A stretch of 49,653 nt of DNA from Nostoc sp. FACHB-973 (lineage in GTDB: Bacteria > Cyanobacteriota > Cyanobacteriia > Cyanobacteriales > Nostocaceae). The notes below the pieces were generated by a model that saw nothing but the letters and a program-made list of their open reading frames with translations, was not told the DNA's origin and searched no databases. A program made the position numbers and the translations under genes. Where the stretch lies: contig NZ_JACJSJ010000061.1 in NCBI RefSeq assembly GCF_014698115.1, forward strand, positions 1 through 49,653. Direction: 5' to 3'. Below, one piece after another: positions 1 through 8,984 of the stretch (positions are counted from its first letter, which is position 1; each line of letters begins with the position of its first letter).

Positions 1-65
1 TGGGGGAAGTGGGGGCGAGGGGCAAGTGTGGGGAGTATAAAAAAGCTTCCCACCTCTCCCACACT
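1..65. repeat. STRR-like G-rich/C-rich inverted repeat
   Basis: A G-rich stretch (GGGGGAAGT-like and GGGGAGT units) is followed by a C-rich stretch. The arms AGTGTGGG (25-32) and CCCACACT (58-65) are perfectly complementary. It has the same G-arm/C-arm design as several other repeats in this window and resembles cyanobacterial STRR heptamer repeats. No gene is visible in it. Confidence 0.6.
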
Positions 66-99
66 CTCAATGTTCCATACCCCATACTTTTCTACGAAA

Positions 100-165
100 G
101 GCTGCGCCAACGGCTTCTCGTAGAGAAGCTACGCGTAGCTTGCTTACCCGCAGGGGTACGCTCAG
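100..165. repeat. dispersed palindromic repeat (CTTCTCGTAGAGAAG type)
   Basis: It contains the palindrome CTTCTCGTAGAGAAG followed by GCTACGCGTAGC, a second palindrome. A related block (GCGTCTCGTAGAGAAGCGGGGC) occurs near 49357-49378, so this is a dispersed intergenic repeat rather than a gene. It sits just downstream of the DUF2243 gene. Confidence 0.55.
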
Positions 166-182
166 TACAAGTGCCCAATGGC

Positions 183-668
183 CTATTCTCTAACTGTTGA
201 CTCTTTTTTTATCATTATCCAGCCGATAAAGGCAAGTAGCGCACCGAATGCAAGAAATCCTACATCCCAAGCTAACTGATTTGGACCTGGTTTAACATGA
301 TGGATACCAAGAATTTGGTGGTCAATCAGTCCTTCAAGTAAGTCGAATAAGCCAGCACCAATCAGTATTGAACCAAAAAATGTTTGTGATGACCAAGGAA
401 CATCATCACGCCCTCCGGCACGCCATAGTAAGATGATTCCTACTACAGTTAATAGCCAATCGAAAGCATGGAATAAGCCGTCCCATACCATGTTCAAATC
501 TTGATTGGCAACATTTGTCAAAGGTCGAATGTTGCTCAACATGTGATGCCACTGGAGTAACTGATGCAGTAGAATCCCATCAATAAACCCTCCAAGACCC
601 AAACCAAGAACAATTCCCGCAATAATCAGGGGTGTCCGTCGGTTGAGGTTTGTACTCTTCGCCTCCAT
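183..668 (-). CDS. DUF2243 integral membrane protein
   Basis: A four-helix membrane protein of about 161 residues that I recognise as the DUF2243 family; function unknown. Hydrophobic segments are visible around IIAGIVLGLGLGGFIDGILL, WLLTVVGIILLW, FFGSILIGAGLFDLLEGLID and VGFLAFGALLAFIGWIMI. Conserved polar residues lie inside or beside helices (GGFIDGILLHQLLQWHHM and DLLEGLIDHQILGIHH), suggesting a bound metal or cofactor; that part is inference. The frame is open further upstream to 740, but the upstream residues are basic and Cys-rich and unlike the family, so I choose the ATG at 668 (MEAKST). The next gene on the same strand ends well upstream at 790, so it may be a separate transcript. 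Confidence 0.75.
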   Translation of the reverse strand: MEAKSTNLNRRTPLIIAGIVLGLGLGGFIDGILLHQLLQWHHMLSNIRPLTNVANQDLNMVWDGLFHAFDWLLTVVGIILLWRAGGRDDVPWSSQTFFGSILIGAGLFDLLEGLIDHQILGIHHVKPGPNQLAWDVGFLAFGALLAFIGWIMIKKESTVRE

Positions 669-789
669 CGTCAACCTCATAGATCGGATTTTCACTAAAA
701 TAGAATTCTTTTGGCAACAATATCTTCTACCTTGAGGCAAGTACGCTGATTCGTTGAGGGTGGAGACTTCGGCGTTAGGTTAAAATTAA

Positions 790-1182
790 TTAATCTTCAA
801 ATTTAATTTGCATACCGGCTTTGGCTGGGTCGAAATGTTCGGGAAAATGGGTATTGCGATCGCAGTCTGCTTTTTCCAGGTTCGCTCCTTTAAGATCAGC
901 TTGGCGGAGATTAGCTGACATTAACAATGCTCCTCTAAGATCGGCATCTCTCAAATTAGCTTGACTCAAATCGGCAAAGCTCAAATCAGTTCCTCTTAAA
1001 TTAGCACCGCTCAAATTAGCTTGACTCAAATCAGCATAGCTGAGGTCAGATCCTTTCAAATTAATACCTTGTAAATCAGCATTACCTAATTCTGCTTTAC
1101 TAAAATCTCGTTTTCCTGCTGCATACCTTTCGACAACAGTAGTAGCATTATTAATTGACTGTTGAGAATTTATTTCAGACAT
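790..1182 (-). CDS. pentapeptide-repeat protein
   Basis: A 130-residue protein with about 15 consecutive A(D/N)LXX pentapeptides from roughly residue 30 to 106 (e.g. ADLSQANLSGANLRGTDLSF). This is the signature of the right-handed quadrilateral beta-helix fold common in cyanobacteria. There is no signal peptide or membrane segment, so it is probably cytosolic. The N-terminal 30 residues are polar, and the C-terminal 25 residues (CDRNTHFPEHFDP...) form a non-repeat cap. Pentapeptide proteins serve varied or unknown roles, so no specific function can be assigned. It is flanked by DUF2243 downstream and an Rrf2 regulator upstream, with 230 bp separating it from the latter. Confidence 0.85.
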   Translation of the reverse strand: MSEINSQQSINNATTVVERYAAGKRDFSKAELGNADLQGINLKGSDLSYADLSQANLSGANLRGTDLSFADLSQANLRDADLRGALLMSANLRQADLKGANLEKADCDRNTHFPEHFDPAKAGMQIKFED

Positions 1183-1376
1183 ATAACAGCCTCACAGGCT
1201 ATATCATTATTACTTTTAATAAGGATTACACCATAAAAAATGTCTAGTTAGACATTTGAGATCACAAATTTTTCAATACTTCTTGCTCAAGGAACTGGTA
1301 TTGCCTAAGCAAATGCTTATGGAACAGTTTTGTCTGGTGGGTTATTGCTGAGAGTACAACACCAAAAATATAAAAT

Positions 1377-1407
1377 GGTGCGTTATGGATATTAGTCCTA
1401 ACGCACC
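1377..1407. repeat. hairpin of the GGTGCGTTA...TAACGCACC type
   Basis: A perfect 9-bp stem GGTGCGTTA (1377-1385) / TAACGCACC (1399-1407) lies 6 bases beyond the stop of the Rrf2 gene. The same sequence forms part of a larger element at 23242-23390, so it belongs to a dispersed palindromic family. Read on the minus strand it is followed by an A/T-rich stretch and might act as a terminator. Confidence 0.5.
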
Positions 1408-1412
1408 CTTAG

Positions 1413-1850
1413 CTAAATATAATACATCAGTTCCTTCTGTTGTCGGATTGCTCTCCGTTCACAAAGGTCTTGGAGTGTGTATTTTTCCAATACACAGTTA
1501 GCAGCTTGACGTGCTTCCTGCCAAACTTCCTGAATTAGCTCACCTTCTACCGTAGTGGGAGGCGGTTCACAAGTAGAGACAACAGCTTCTGACCCTTCCA
1601 TACAGGAAAAAGCATCCAGTACTGTGATTGTCCTGGGGTCTCGTGCCAAAACATAGCCACCTTTGGCTCCGCGTATACTTTTAATTAAACCTCCACGCCT
1701 TAATGTTGCCAGGAGTTGTTCTAAATAGCGGTTTGGTATGTCTTGTAATGCTGCTATCTCTCGAATTTGCAAGGCGTCACCGTTAGGGTAGCAAGTTGCC
1801 AACTCTAACAGGGCTAGAAGTGCGTATTCTGATTTGTTAGAGATTACCAC
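1413..1850 (-). CDS. Rrf2-family transcriptional regulator
   Basis: A 145-residue protein with the Rrf2 winged helix-turn-helix. The N-terminus NKSEYALLALLELA, the recognition region IREIAALQDIPNRYLEQLLATLRRGGLIKSIRG (with a G/A-KGGY wing) and the dimerisation helix are typical. Family members sense Fe-S clusters, redox state or small ligands. IscR-type members carry three closely spaced Cys; here Cys are at 83, 94, 119 and 130, so the classical CX5CX5C cluster site is absent and the signal is unknown. The start appears to be GTG at 1850, since Met-Val-Ile is directly followed by the conserved SNKSEYA motif and no better upstream ATG is visible. It is a single gene, separated by over 200 bp on both sides. 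Confidence 0.85.
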   Translation of the reverse strand: MVISNKSEYALLALLELATCYPNGDALQIREIAALQDIPNRYLEQLLATLRRGGLIKSIRGAKGGYVLARDPRTITVLDAFSCMEGSEAVVSTCEPPPTTVEGELIQEVWQEARQAANCVLEKYTLQDLCERRAIRQQKELMYYI

Positions 1851-2114
1851 AGGCGTAATATTTTAAACTCACACCTAAATATACAAAGTCACTGAATCTA
1901 TTTCCCTAAGCTATTGCTAAGAAAAACTTGACAATCAACTGATTGTTGACCGGCTAACTCCACTTTAAAGACTTTCAACCATAGAAACAATTACTTTTTT
2001 TTTTTAATTCCATAAATAAAAATGATTAATTAGTTGACAGTCTGTGTGATCTCAAAGGGACTGGGGGCTGGACAGTGGGCTAGAGGAAAACATTCACCAA
2101 TTCTGACTCCTGGT

Positions 2115-3062
2115 TTATTTTTGACATATGGATAAAAGTAAACATTCCCAGACTAGCCGTGGTTGAGCGTAAGCGAGTAAGTATTTACGAGCTTGTTCTA
2201 GCTGCTCGATCGCCTTGGCTTGATGCCACTGCTGCCAGTAAAATTGCTGAAGATAATCAACTAACCACAGTTGTGCTTCTGTATCTAAATCTTTATCAAT
2301 TTTCTTGGCTAACTCCAAAGCGTTGCGGTGAGATTTGGGGGCTTTTTTTAAATCTGCGAGTAATTCAGGGGGAATAGCTTGTAATTGCTCGTAAGAAGCG
2401 ATCGCACTTCCTGCACTGCCAGATGCTATGCTCAATACTGCTTGATGTTGCAAAATTTCTTCATGACCTGTTTGTGTGAGTACAACAGCTAAAGACTGTG
2501 CATCTAAGCGATAAAAAGGAATGCGTTGACAGCGTGACACCAAAGTTGGCAACACAGACTCAGGTGTAGGTGCAATTAAAATTAACGTTGCTTGTCCTGG
2601 TTCTTCTAAAGTTTTAAGTAAAGCATTCGCCGCAGCTTCTGCCATTGTTTGGGCTTCTTCCAGCACTACCACATTCCTTGGTGCTTCTAAAGGTGGACGA
2701 CTCAGAAATTCAGTAATTTCCCGAATTTGCTCTAGTCGAATTACAGGTGGTGCCTTACGCTTAAGTCCTTTCTCAGCTGCTTGTGCTGCTGTAAATCGTT
2801 GTCCTTGGTATTGATAGGTTGGTTGCACCCACAACAAAGCCGGGTGGTTACCTTGACGCAAACGGTTTTGTAAAGCTGTAGTGATTCCCATATCACTAGA
2901 AAATAGCAATTCTACAAAGCACCTAGCTGCTAAACTTCTACCTACACCATCAGGCCCCACAAATAAATAAGCTGGAGCAACCCGGTTTTGTCTGACAGCT
3001 TGAGTGAGCAATTCTATGGCTTGTTGTTGTCCTACAAGTGGTGCAAATGGGGCATTGGTCAT
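2115..3062 (-). CDS. holB: DNA polymerase III subunit delta' (clamp loader)
   Basis: A 315-residue AAA+ clamp-loader subunit that helps load the beta clamp during replication. The N-terminus FAPLVGQQQAIELL, a P-loop GPDGVGRS (residues 36-43), the Walker B-like segment NVVVLEEAQTM and NALLKTLEEPG followed by a sensor region with SRCQRIPF are characteristic of delta'/DnaX proteins. The length fits delta' rather than tau/gamma. Only one Cys lies near the P-loop, so a DnaX-type zinc module is not evident. ATG at 3062 is the start. Thymidylate kinase, often a holB neighbour in bacteria, is not adjacent here. Confidence 0.85.
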   Translation of the reverse strand: MTNAPFAPLVGQQQAIELLTQAVRQNRVAPAYLFVGPDGVGRSLAARCFVELLFSSDMGITTALQNRLRQGNHPALLWVQPTYQYQGQRFTAAQAAEKGLKRKAPPVIRLEQIREITEFLSRPPLEAPRNVVVLEEAQTMAEAAANALLKTLEEPGQATLILIAPTPESVLPTLVSRCQRIPFYRLDAQSLAVVLTQTGHEEILQHQAVLSIASGSAGSAIASYEQLQAIPPELLADLKKAPKSHRNALELAKKIDKDLDTEAQLWLVDYLQQFYWQQWHQAKAIEQLEQARKYLLAYAQPRLVWECLLLSICQK

Positions 3063-3676
3063 TAGTCAATTGTAATCTACGCAACAGCAGATGCAATATT
3101 ATAGTTTTTGTGATTGTCAGGATGATTTTCTAAAATTTAATGGTGAATTTTTAGGTTTTAAGTTAATAAAAATCATCTTTTTTTTAGTTCATTTAGTTAT
3201 CTAAAAAGTATCATTTTAGCTAATTTCAACTAGAAGCAGTTTTTATAAAGAAAAGCAAACATCGTCAAACAATTCTTGCCAGCTTAGATAATCTAAATAC
3301 ATAAAGGATGAATAAAAAAGCTTAGATTATTAAATTATCGCCTGCTAACTATCTGCAAATTTTCACAAAGATTTGCAGTTAAATTATGTGGCTACTTTAA
3401 ACATCCTTCAGGGCATCTAAATGTGAACTAGGCTGTTGAGCCAAAAGTGCAGCAGCTAAATATTAAAAAAATTGGGGATGATGGAATTACCACTATCACC
3501 GATAAAAATACTTACACTTTCTACTGAATGCTTCTTCTACCTGATTTTCATTTAGTGAAAACTGCAAAGTTAGGTGAAAAAATACTGAGTATTTTGGCAT
3601 TTTTACAAGTAAAAACGGTGATAAAAAACCATAACACCGAAATCAAGATAAATCAATATTGCCAGAGGAGGCTGAG
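3063..3676. other. AT-rich intergenic region between divergent genes
   Basis: About 610 bp between divergently transcribed holB and the flavoprotein gene. I see no coding sequence. One hairpin is present: CTGCAAAT (3353-3360) / ATTTGCAG (3371-3378). The long AT-rich stretch probably carries promoters for both genes, but I cannot assign -35/-10 elements with confidence. Confidence 0.4.
3666..3671 (+). promoter_or_regulatory. ribosome binding site AGGAGG
   Basis: A perfect AGGAGG at 3666-3671 lies five bases before the ATG at 3677. It decides the start of the flavoprotein gene in favour of ATG 3677 over an upstream in-frame TTG at 3659. Confidence 0.8.
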
Positions 3677-5239
3677 ATGGAAATCTTCGATTACGTGATT
3701 CTAGGAGCCGGATTGGGTGGACTTTCCGCCGCAGCTTGTTTAACCCGACAAGGCTACCGAGTAGCAGTTTTAGAACAACATTATCTACCTGGTGGATGCT
3801 GTCACACCTTTGATTATGGAGAATACAGTTTTTGTGCCGACGTTCATTACATTTCTCAATGTGGTTCTGGTCAGACTATAGGCCAATTTCTCGACTATAT
3901 TGGTCAAGATATACCCTTTAATAGCCTCGATCCTGACTGTATCGATCGCGTCATTACACCAGAGGTAGATTTTAAAATTCCTTTGGGGTGGGATAATCTG
4001 CGATCGCGTTTACTTTCCACATTTCCAGAAGAAGCTGGCGCAATTAACCTTTACTGCGATGAAATTCAGCGACTCCACCAAGAAATTCGCAACTTGGTGC
4101 AGGAAGTACGCTGGTTCGATCGCAAATTATCTGATTGGTTGAAGTTACCAAAATATTTTAATTTATTTTGCAAGCGGAAGTGGACACTACAAGATTTGTA
4201 TAACGATGTGAGATTATCGCCTAAACTACAAGCAGTGTTGGCAGGACAAAGTGGCGACTATGCGCTACCTCCAGAAGAAATTGCCCTACTCACCCATACT
4301 TCCCTCGTTTGGGACTACTCAGAAGGCGCTTACTATCCAAAACATCACTTTAAACACTTTGTTAACGCCATTGCGGACGTAATTACCGCAGGTGGAGGTG
4401 TAATTAAGTATTCAACCCCGGTTAACCATATTCAAGTTAGCAACCACAGTGTTCATAGCGTACTTGCCGATGGAATCACTTATCGCGCCAGCAAAGCTTA
4501 TATCAGCGACCTCGACCCCAAATTAACAGTAGAGTTAATGCACGATTCTGAAGCTTTGAGTCACAAAGAACGTCAACGCCTTACCCGTTACGAATACTCA
4601 GCGAGTGCTTTTAATATTTACCTGGGTTTAGATAGCCGCTTCGATCCTCAACGCTACGGCATCGGTAACTGGAATACTTGGTATTATCCCACAGGCAACC
4701 TCAATAAAGAATACCAACAACAATTGCAGGGAGACCTCAGCCATCCGTGGATTTTCCTCTCGTGTCCAACGATGAAATCCAGCGAACCAGGGATGGCGCC
4801 AGAGGGACATCACATTTTAGAGATTGCTACCGTCTGTTCCTATGAACCATTTGAATATCTGCATAAAACCAACCCAAAAGCCTATAAAACCAGAAAGCGG
4901 GAAGTTTATCAACAGATGATGACAAGTGTGCGAGATTTGATTCCAGATGTAGATAACTACGCCCGAATGAAAGTTTACGGTACACCCACCACCAGCGAAT
5001 TTTATCTCGGACAACCCCAGGGTAATATTTATGGTGCAAAATTAGTACCCAAACAAGTTGGTTTAAATCGTCTGGGATATGTGACGGAATTGCCGAACCT
5101 GTTTTTAGTAGGGGCGAGTGCTGGGTATCCCAGTGTACCGGGTGTAATTGGTAATGGGATGGATGTAGTGGAACTGTTGACAGGGCGATCGCCACGTCAG
5201 AAACTTGAAAGAACCCAGCCTTTGGTAGGAGTTGGGTGA
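3677..5239 (+). CDS. phytoene desaturase/CrtISO-superfamily FAD oxidoreductase
   Basis: A 520-residue FAD-dependent oxidoreductase of the phytoene desaturase / carotenoid isomerase / retinol saturase superfamily. It begins MEIFDYVILGAGLGGLSAAA, a dinucleotide-binding GxGxxG Rossmann motif, followed by the ELEQ-type acidic end of beta-2 (AVLEQHYLPGGCCHTF). The C-terminal FAD motif LPNLFLVGASAGYPSVPGV is also typical. Substrate is unknown. It does not look like the orthodox cyanobacterial CrtISO (different N-terminal and PGGSS-type loop) nor like plant-type CrtP/CrtQ, so I leave it unnamed. The nearest named activities are all-trans-retinol 13,14-reductase-like proteins. It is monocistronic, divergent from holB, with an ideal Shine-Dalgarno. 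Confidence 0.75.
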   Translation: MEIFDYVILGAGLGGLSAAACLTRQGYRVAVLEQHYLPGGCCHTFDYGEYSFCADVHYISQCGSGQTIGQFLDYIGQDIPFNSLDPDCIDRVITPEVDFKIPLGWDNLRSRLLSTFPEEAGAINLYCDEIQRLHQEIRNLVQEVRWFDRKLSDWLKLPKYFNLFCKRKWTLQDLYNDVRLSPKLQAVLAGQSGDYALPPEEIALLTHTSLVWDYSEGAYYPKHHFKHFVNAIADVITAGGGVIKYSTPVNHIQVSNHSVHSVLADGITYRASKAYISDLDPKLTVELMHDSEALSHKERQRLTRYEYSASAFNIYLGLDSRFDPQRYGIGNWNTWYYPTGNLNKEYQQQLQGDLSHPWIFLSCPTMKSSEPGMAPEGHHILEIATVCSYEPFEYLHKTNPKAYKTRKREVYQQMMTSVRDLIPDVDNYARMKVYGTPTTSEFYLGQPQGNIYGAKLVPKQVGLNRLGYVTELPNLFLVGASAGYPSVPGVIGNGMDVVELLTGRSPRQKLERTQPLVGVG

Positions 5240-5502
5240 TTGACTTCTTTAAGGGGTAGGAGAGCGATCGCCAATATCTGACAAATTACATACTCTATTT
5301 GTTTGCACGACTTGTGTGTACACCGTAGCCGATGTATTGGGGAGGGGATTAAAGGGTGGGGTGTTAGGGACTTTTGCAAGAGACTCCATGAGCTGCCTTC
5401 ACAAGGAACAATGAAAATTTCTTTTCCCTACTCCCCACTCCCAACTCCCAACTCCCTATTTTCAAGGCAGGTCTGTTGAAGTGTCTGTAAGCAAATTATC
5501 CT
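5240..5502. repeat. intergenic region with STRR-like C-rich repeat
   Basis: Between the convergent flavoprotein and clpC genes. Around 5428-5455 there is a run of CTCCCCACTCCCAACTCCCAACTCCC-type heptamers, resembling STRR1. It is followed by TATTTTCAAGGCAGGTCTG, which also occurs in variant form near 21650 and 22005. No gene is seen. Confidence 0.55.
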
Positions 5503-5533
5503 AAAAAAAAGCCCCTGGTATTTCTACCAGAGG
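5503..5533 (-). terminator. intrinsic terminator of clpC
   Basis: Read on the minus strand, a 9-bp stem CCTCTGGTA / TACCAGGGG (one G-T pair) closes a GAAA loop and is followed by C and eight T. The stable stem, GNRA loop and T-run are the textbook intrinsic terminator layout. It lies about 120 bp past the clpC stop and would end clpC transcription before the convergent flavoprotein gene. Confidence 0.8.
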
Positions 5534-5654
5534 TGAAGCATATAATACCATTTCACTTGATGTTTGTCTGAGATGCCCCTGTTTGTGCCTCTGCCTAAGC
5601 AAGAGGCTAGACTGTTCCTAAAATATTACACCAAAAAGTGATTAGGTATAAATA

Positions 5655-8108
5655 TTAGCCAACATTTGCCAATAGCAACTCTCGTTTTGCTGATTTTTGG
5701 ACTTTTACTTGAGAGTCATCGTCAACATCGATAACCGCTGTGTCTCCATCTATAATTTCACCAGATAGCATTGCTTCGGCGAGAGAATCTTCTAAAAGGC
5801 GCATAATTGCTCGGCGTAATGGTCTGGCACCATAGCTGGGGTTATAGCCTTCTTGTACCACACGTTCTTTGAAGCGATCGCTAACTTCTAAAATGATTCC
5901 TTTTTCCGTTAAGCGCTTAGCAACATCACGGAGCATAATTTCAGCAATTTGCTTGACTTCATCCTTAGAAAGCTGGGTGAAGACGATAATCTCATCGAGA
6001 CGGTTGAGAAACTCAGGACGGAAGTAAGCCTTCATTTCTTCATTTACCAAGTTGCGAATGCGGTTGTAACTAGCGTCCGCTTGAGTGTCAAAATCAAAGC
6101 CTAAACCACTACCACCTTTTTCAATCACCTTGGAACCGATGTTAGAGGTCAAAATGATTAGCGTGTTCTTGAAGTCCACTTTCCGACCTTTGGCATCAGT
6201 AAGTTGACCGTCATCCAAGATTTGCAGCAGCATATTGAATACATCGGGGTGCGCTTTTTCGATTTCGTCGAAAAGCAGCACTGAGTATGGTTTGCGCCGC
6301 ACTAATTCAGTTAGCTGTCCGCCTTCATCGTATCCTACATAACCAGGAGGCGAACCAATTAATTTGGAGACGGTGTGGCTTTCCATGTATTCGGACATAT
6401 CTAAGCGAATCATCGCTTCTTCCGAACCAAAGAAATAAGCAGCCAAGGCTTTAGCCAATTCTGTTTTCCCAACGCCAGTGGGGCCAGAAAAGATAAAGCT
6501 AGCGATGGGGCGATTGGGATTTTTTAAGCCGACGCGGGCGCGACGGATGGCCCGAGATACAGATGTCACTGCTTGCTCTTGACCGATGAGCCGCTGGTGC
6601 AGAGTGTCTTCTAAGTGCAGGAGCAACTCTGATTCAGATTCAGTTAGTTTGTTGACTGGTACACCAGTCCAAGAAGCCACGATTTGGGCGATGTCTTCTT
6701 CGTCAACTACAGCACTATTGACAGATTTTTCATTTTCTGCTATGCCAGCTTGCAGTTGAGTTGTGAGTTCCAATTCTTGGTCGCGCAGTTGTCCGGCTTT
6801 GTCAAAATCTTGGACTCTGACTGCTGCTTCTTTGGCTTTGGTAACGCCAGCGAGTTCCCGCTTGAGTTCTTTATTGGGAGAAATTTGAGAGTTCCGCAGG
6901 CGAACGCGGGAGCCAGCTTCATCAATCAAGTCTATTGCTTTATCTGGCAAAAAGCGATCGCTAATATACCTGTCTGACAACTTGGCTGCTGCTACCACCG
7001 CCGCGTCAGAAATTGTGACTTTATGGTGCTGTTCGTAAGCACCGCGCAAGCCGTAAAGAATTTGTACGGTTTCCTCTACTGATGGTTCACCGACCATAAT
7101 CGGTTGGAAACGACGCTCTAAGGCAGCATCACGTTCGATATGCTTGCGATATTCATCGAGGGTGGTTGCGCCGATACACTGGAGTTCACCCCGTGCTAAA
7201 GCGGGTTTGAGGATGTTAGCTGCATCCAAACCGCCTTCTGTACCACCAGCGCCAACCAAGGTGTGAATTTCGTCAATCACCAAGATGATATTGCCCACAG
7301 AACGAACTTCTTCCACGACCTTTTTGATCCGTTCTTCAAAATCGCCGCGGAAGCGAGTTCCAGCCACCAAAGACCCCATATCGAGGCTGATGACTTGCTT
7401 ATCTTGTAAAGTTTCAGGAACATCCTGATTAACAATACGCTGAGCTAGACCTTCAGCGATCGCAGTTTTACCAACTCCTGGTTCCCCAATCAATACTGGG
7501 TTATTCTTAGTGCGGCGACCGAGAATTTGGACAGCACGCTCGATTTCCTTCTCACGACCGACTACAGGGTCAAGTTGGCCTGCTTGTGCTAATTTGGTCA
7601 GGTTTCTGCCAAACTCTTCCATAGTTAGCGTTTGGGTGCGTTTTTGATTACCACCACCAGCGAAAGCCGGCGCATTTTCACCCAAACGGCGAATAATCGC
7701 ACTGCGGACACTCTTGAAGTCAACCCCTAGATTTTGCAGTACTTTGGCGGCCACACCTTCGCCTGCCTCGGTTAATCCTAAGAGTAAGTGTTCAGTATTA
7801 ATGTAATTCTGTCCCAAACTATGAGCTTCTTTAAACGATTGCTCAAAGAGGCTTTTTACCTTGGGAGTAAAAGGAATTTCTGGTGGTACAAAGCCAGAAC
7901 CCCTGCCAATAATCTTTTCTACCTCGCGGCGTGCGTCTTTGAGAGTAACGCCTAATTCGGCCAGCACTTTAGCAGCAACCCCAGTTCCTTCTCCCATCAA
8001 ACCCAGGAGAATTTGTTCAGTTCCTACGAAGTTGTGTCCCAGGCGACGTGCTTCCTCCTGAGCTAGCATAATTACTCTAATGGCTTCGGAAGTGAAGTGT
8101 TCAAACAT
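5655..8108 (-). CDS. clpC: ATP-dependent Clp protease ATPase subunit ClpC
   Basis: A Hsp100 unfoldase of 817 residues that feeds proteins to the ClpP/ClpR protease; in cyanobacteria it is essential and acts in the cytoplasm and stroma-like compartments. Domains in order: two Clp_N repeats (MFEHFTSEAIRVIMLAQEEA, then FTPKVKSLFEQSFKEA), AAA-1 with Walker A GEPGVGKT and Walker B ILVIDEIH, a UVR-like middle segment (AAVRVQDFDKAGQLRDQE), AAA-2 with GPTGVGKT and VLLFDEIEKAHPDVF, a ClpP-binding loop around GSGLGFDF, and the D2-small domain (GARPLRRAI). The frame is open to 8165 upstream, but family members begin MFE(R/H)FT, so ATG 8108 is preferred. It is monocistronic. Confidence 0.93.
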   Translation of the reverse strand: MFEHFTSEAIRVIMLAQEEARRLGHNFVGTEQILLGLMGEGTGVAAKVLAELGVTLKDARREVEKIIGRGSGFVPPEIPFTPKVKSLFEQSFKEAHSLGQNYINTEHLLLGLTEAGEGVAAKVLQNLGVDFKSVRSAIIRRLGENAPAFAGGGNQKRTQTLTMEEFGRNLTKLAQAGQLDPVVGREKEIERAVQILGRRTKNNPVLIGEPGVGKTAIAEGLAQRIVNQDVPETLQDKQVISLDMGSLVAGTRFRGDFEERIKKVVEEVRSVGNIILVIDEIHTLVGAGGTEGGLDAANILKPALARGELQCIGATTLDEYRKHIERDAALERRFQPIMVGEPSVEETVQILYGLRGAYEQHHKVTISDAAVVAAAKLSDRYISDRFLPDKAIDLIDEAGSRVRLRNSQISPNKELKRELAGVTKAKEAAVRVQDFDKAGQLRDQELELTTQLQAGIAENEKSVNSAVVDEEDIAQIVASWTGVPVNKLTESESELLLHLEDTLHQRLIGQEQAVTSVSRAIRRARVGLKNPNRPIASFIFSGPTGVGKTELAKALAAYFFGSEEAMIRLDMSEYMESHTVSKLIGSPPGYVGYDEGGQLTELVRRKPYSVLLFDEIEKAHPDVFNMLLQILDDGQLTDAKGRKVDFKNTLIILTSNIGSKVIEKGGSGLGFDFDTQADASYNRIRNLVNEEMKAYFRPEFLNRLDEIIVFTQLSKDEVKQIAEIMLRDVAKRLTEKGIILEVSDRFKERVVQEGYNPSYGARPLRRAIMRLLEDSLAEAMLSGEIIDGDTAVIDVDDDSQVKVQKSAKRELLLANVG

Positions 8109-8220
8109 AGCGGGTTCTTGCTCCCTTGCTGCTTCGACTTTGGGTGAGATAAAATTCACCCTCATCTAAAGATTTTTGTATTTTCTTAAGGACTAATGTA
8201 ACTTTATTTAAATTTAACTG

Positions 8221-8437
8221 GCAGTGGTGAGAGCCGTAAGACCTGAGGTGTAGTTGCCGTCTGGGGCATTGGGAGTGCTAAGTGGGGGAGGTGGGGGAGA
8301 TGAGGGAGATGAGGGAGTGTGGGGAGTGAGGGAGAATAATAACTCCTAACTCAGCACTCATAACTCAGCACTCTCAATGCCCCTTTGTCAGATAAACTAA
8401 AAACTCAGGACTCAGCACTTGATACTCAGGACTCACG
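8221..8437. repeat. STRR-like repeat block upstream of DUF3288 gene
   Basis: Starting near 8282 there are G-rich units (GGGGGAGATGAGGGAGATGAGG, then GTGTGGGGAGTGAGGGAG), followed by reiterated ACTCAGCACT/ACTCAGGACT motifs up to 8435. The block fills nearly the whole space between clpC and the DUF3288 start, so the promoter of that gene must lie within or beside the repeat. Confidence 0.6.
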
Positions 8438-8734
8438 ATGAGTGAAGCAATGGGCGGAAAAGATCAACAACATCCTCTTTATAACCGCGATCGTCCCCTT
8501 ATTGATATCTTACTCGCTCAACAGGCGACAGAATATAATTTAGCAGAATTAGCTAGATTGCGAATTCGTTATCAAGGCTTTCCAGGGGCGAGAGACATTC
8601 AAAAAGATTTAGATAAAGTCTTGCAGCAGTGGGGTTTGACGGAAGCCCAGCTTTTTGAAAAAACTCGCCAACTACACGACTTGGGCGGTATTTATAAAAG
8701 TCGCGGCAAGAAAGATGAACAGGATTGGAATTAG
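8438..8734 (+). CDS. DUF3288 family protein
   Basis: A 98-residue cytosolic protein that I recognise as the cyanobacteria-specific DUF3288 family; function unknown. Conserved features are KDQQHPLYNRDRP near the N-terminus, then LARLRIRYQGFPGARDIQKDL and a C-terminal GGIYKSRGKK. It is rich in charged residues with no membrane segment. ATG 8438 or ATG 8450 (MGGKDQQ) could be the start; neither has a strong Shine-Dalgarno. The leader is made of dispersed repeats. Confidence 0.75.
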   Translation: MSEAMGGKDQQHPLYNRDRPLIDILLAQQATEYNLAELARLRIRYQGFPGARDIQKDLDKVLQQWGLTEAQLFEKTRQLHDLGGIYKSRGKKDEQDWN

Positions 8735-8756
8735 GGCATGGGGCATTGGGTATTGT

Positions 8757-8820
8757 TTATTTCCCCCCCTGCCTCCCCTGCTCCCTCATCCCCCACTCCC
8801 TACTACCCACTGAGCACTGG
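8757..8820. repeat. C-rich STRR-like repeat
   Basis: TTTCCCCCCCTGCCTCCCCTGCTCCCTCATCCCCCACTCCC-type units (CCCCTGCCT and CTCCCTCAT) lie just past the DUF3288 stop. The same succession of units occurs at 29033-29097 after the PBP gene and inside rsmB (30966-31104), which makes it a dispersed family. Confidence 0.6.
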
Positions 8821-8984
8821 AATGGCGATCGCCATTCCAGTGCCTTTGCCTAACTCAGATGTGACTGTGAGTTTGCCGCTATGTTTTTCTTCGATAATCT
8901 ATCGGGCTCTGGCTTTTGTCCAATTTTCTGTTAAGAAAGATGTTTATAATGGATAGCTTTTTAAGGGGGGGGTGGGGGAATCTC

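Noticed and set aside
3677..5239. calling the flavoprotein CrtISO, CrtP or CrtQ
   Set aside because: It has superfamily motifs, but the N-terminal loop and overall sequence do not fit the cyanobacterial members that I remember, so a specific carotenoid role is not supported.
8738..8956. 72-codon plus-strand open frame after the DUF3288 gene
   Set aside because: Its first part is the translation of a C-rich STRR repeat (SPPASPAPSSPTP-like), the rest has no family character, and no ribosome site is seen.
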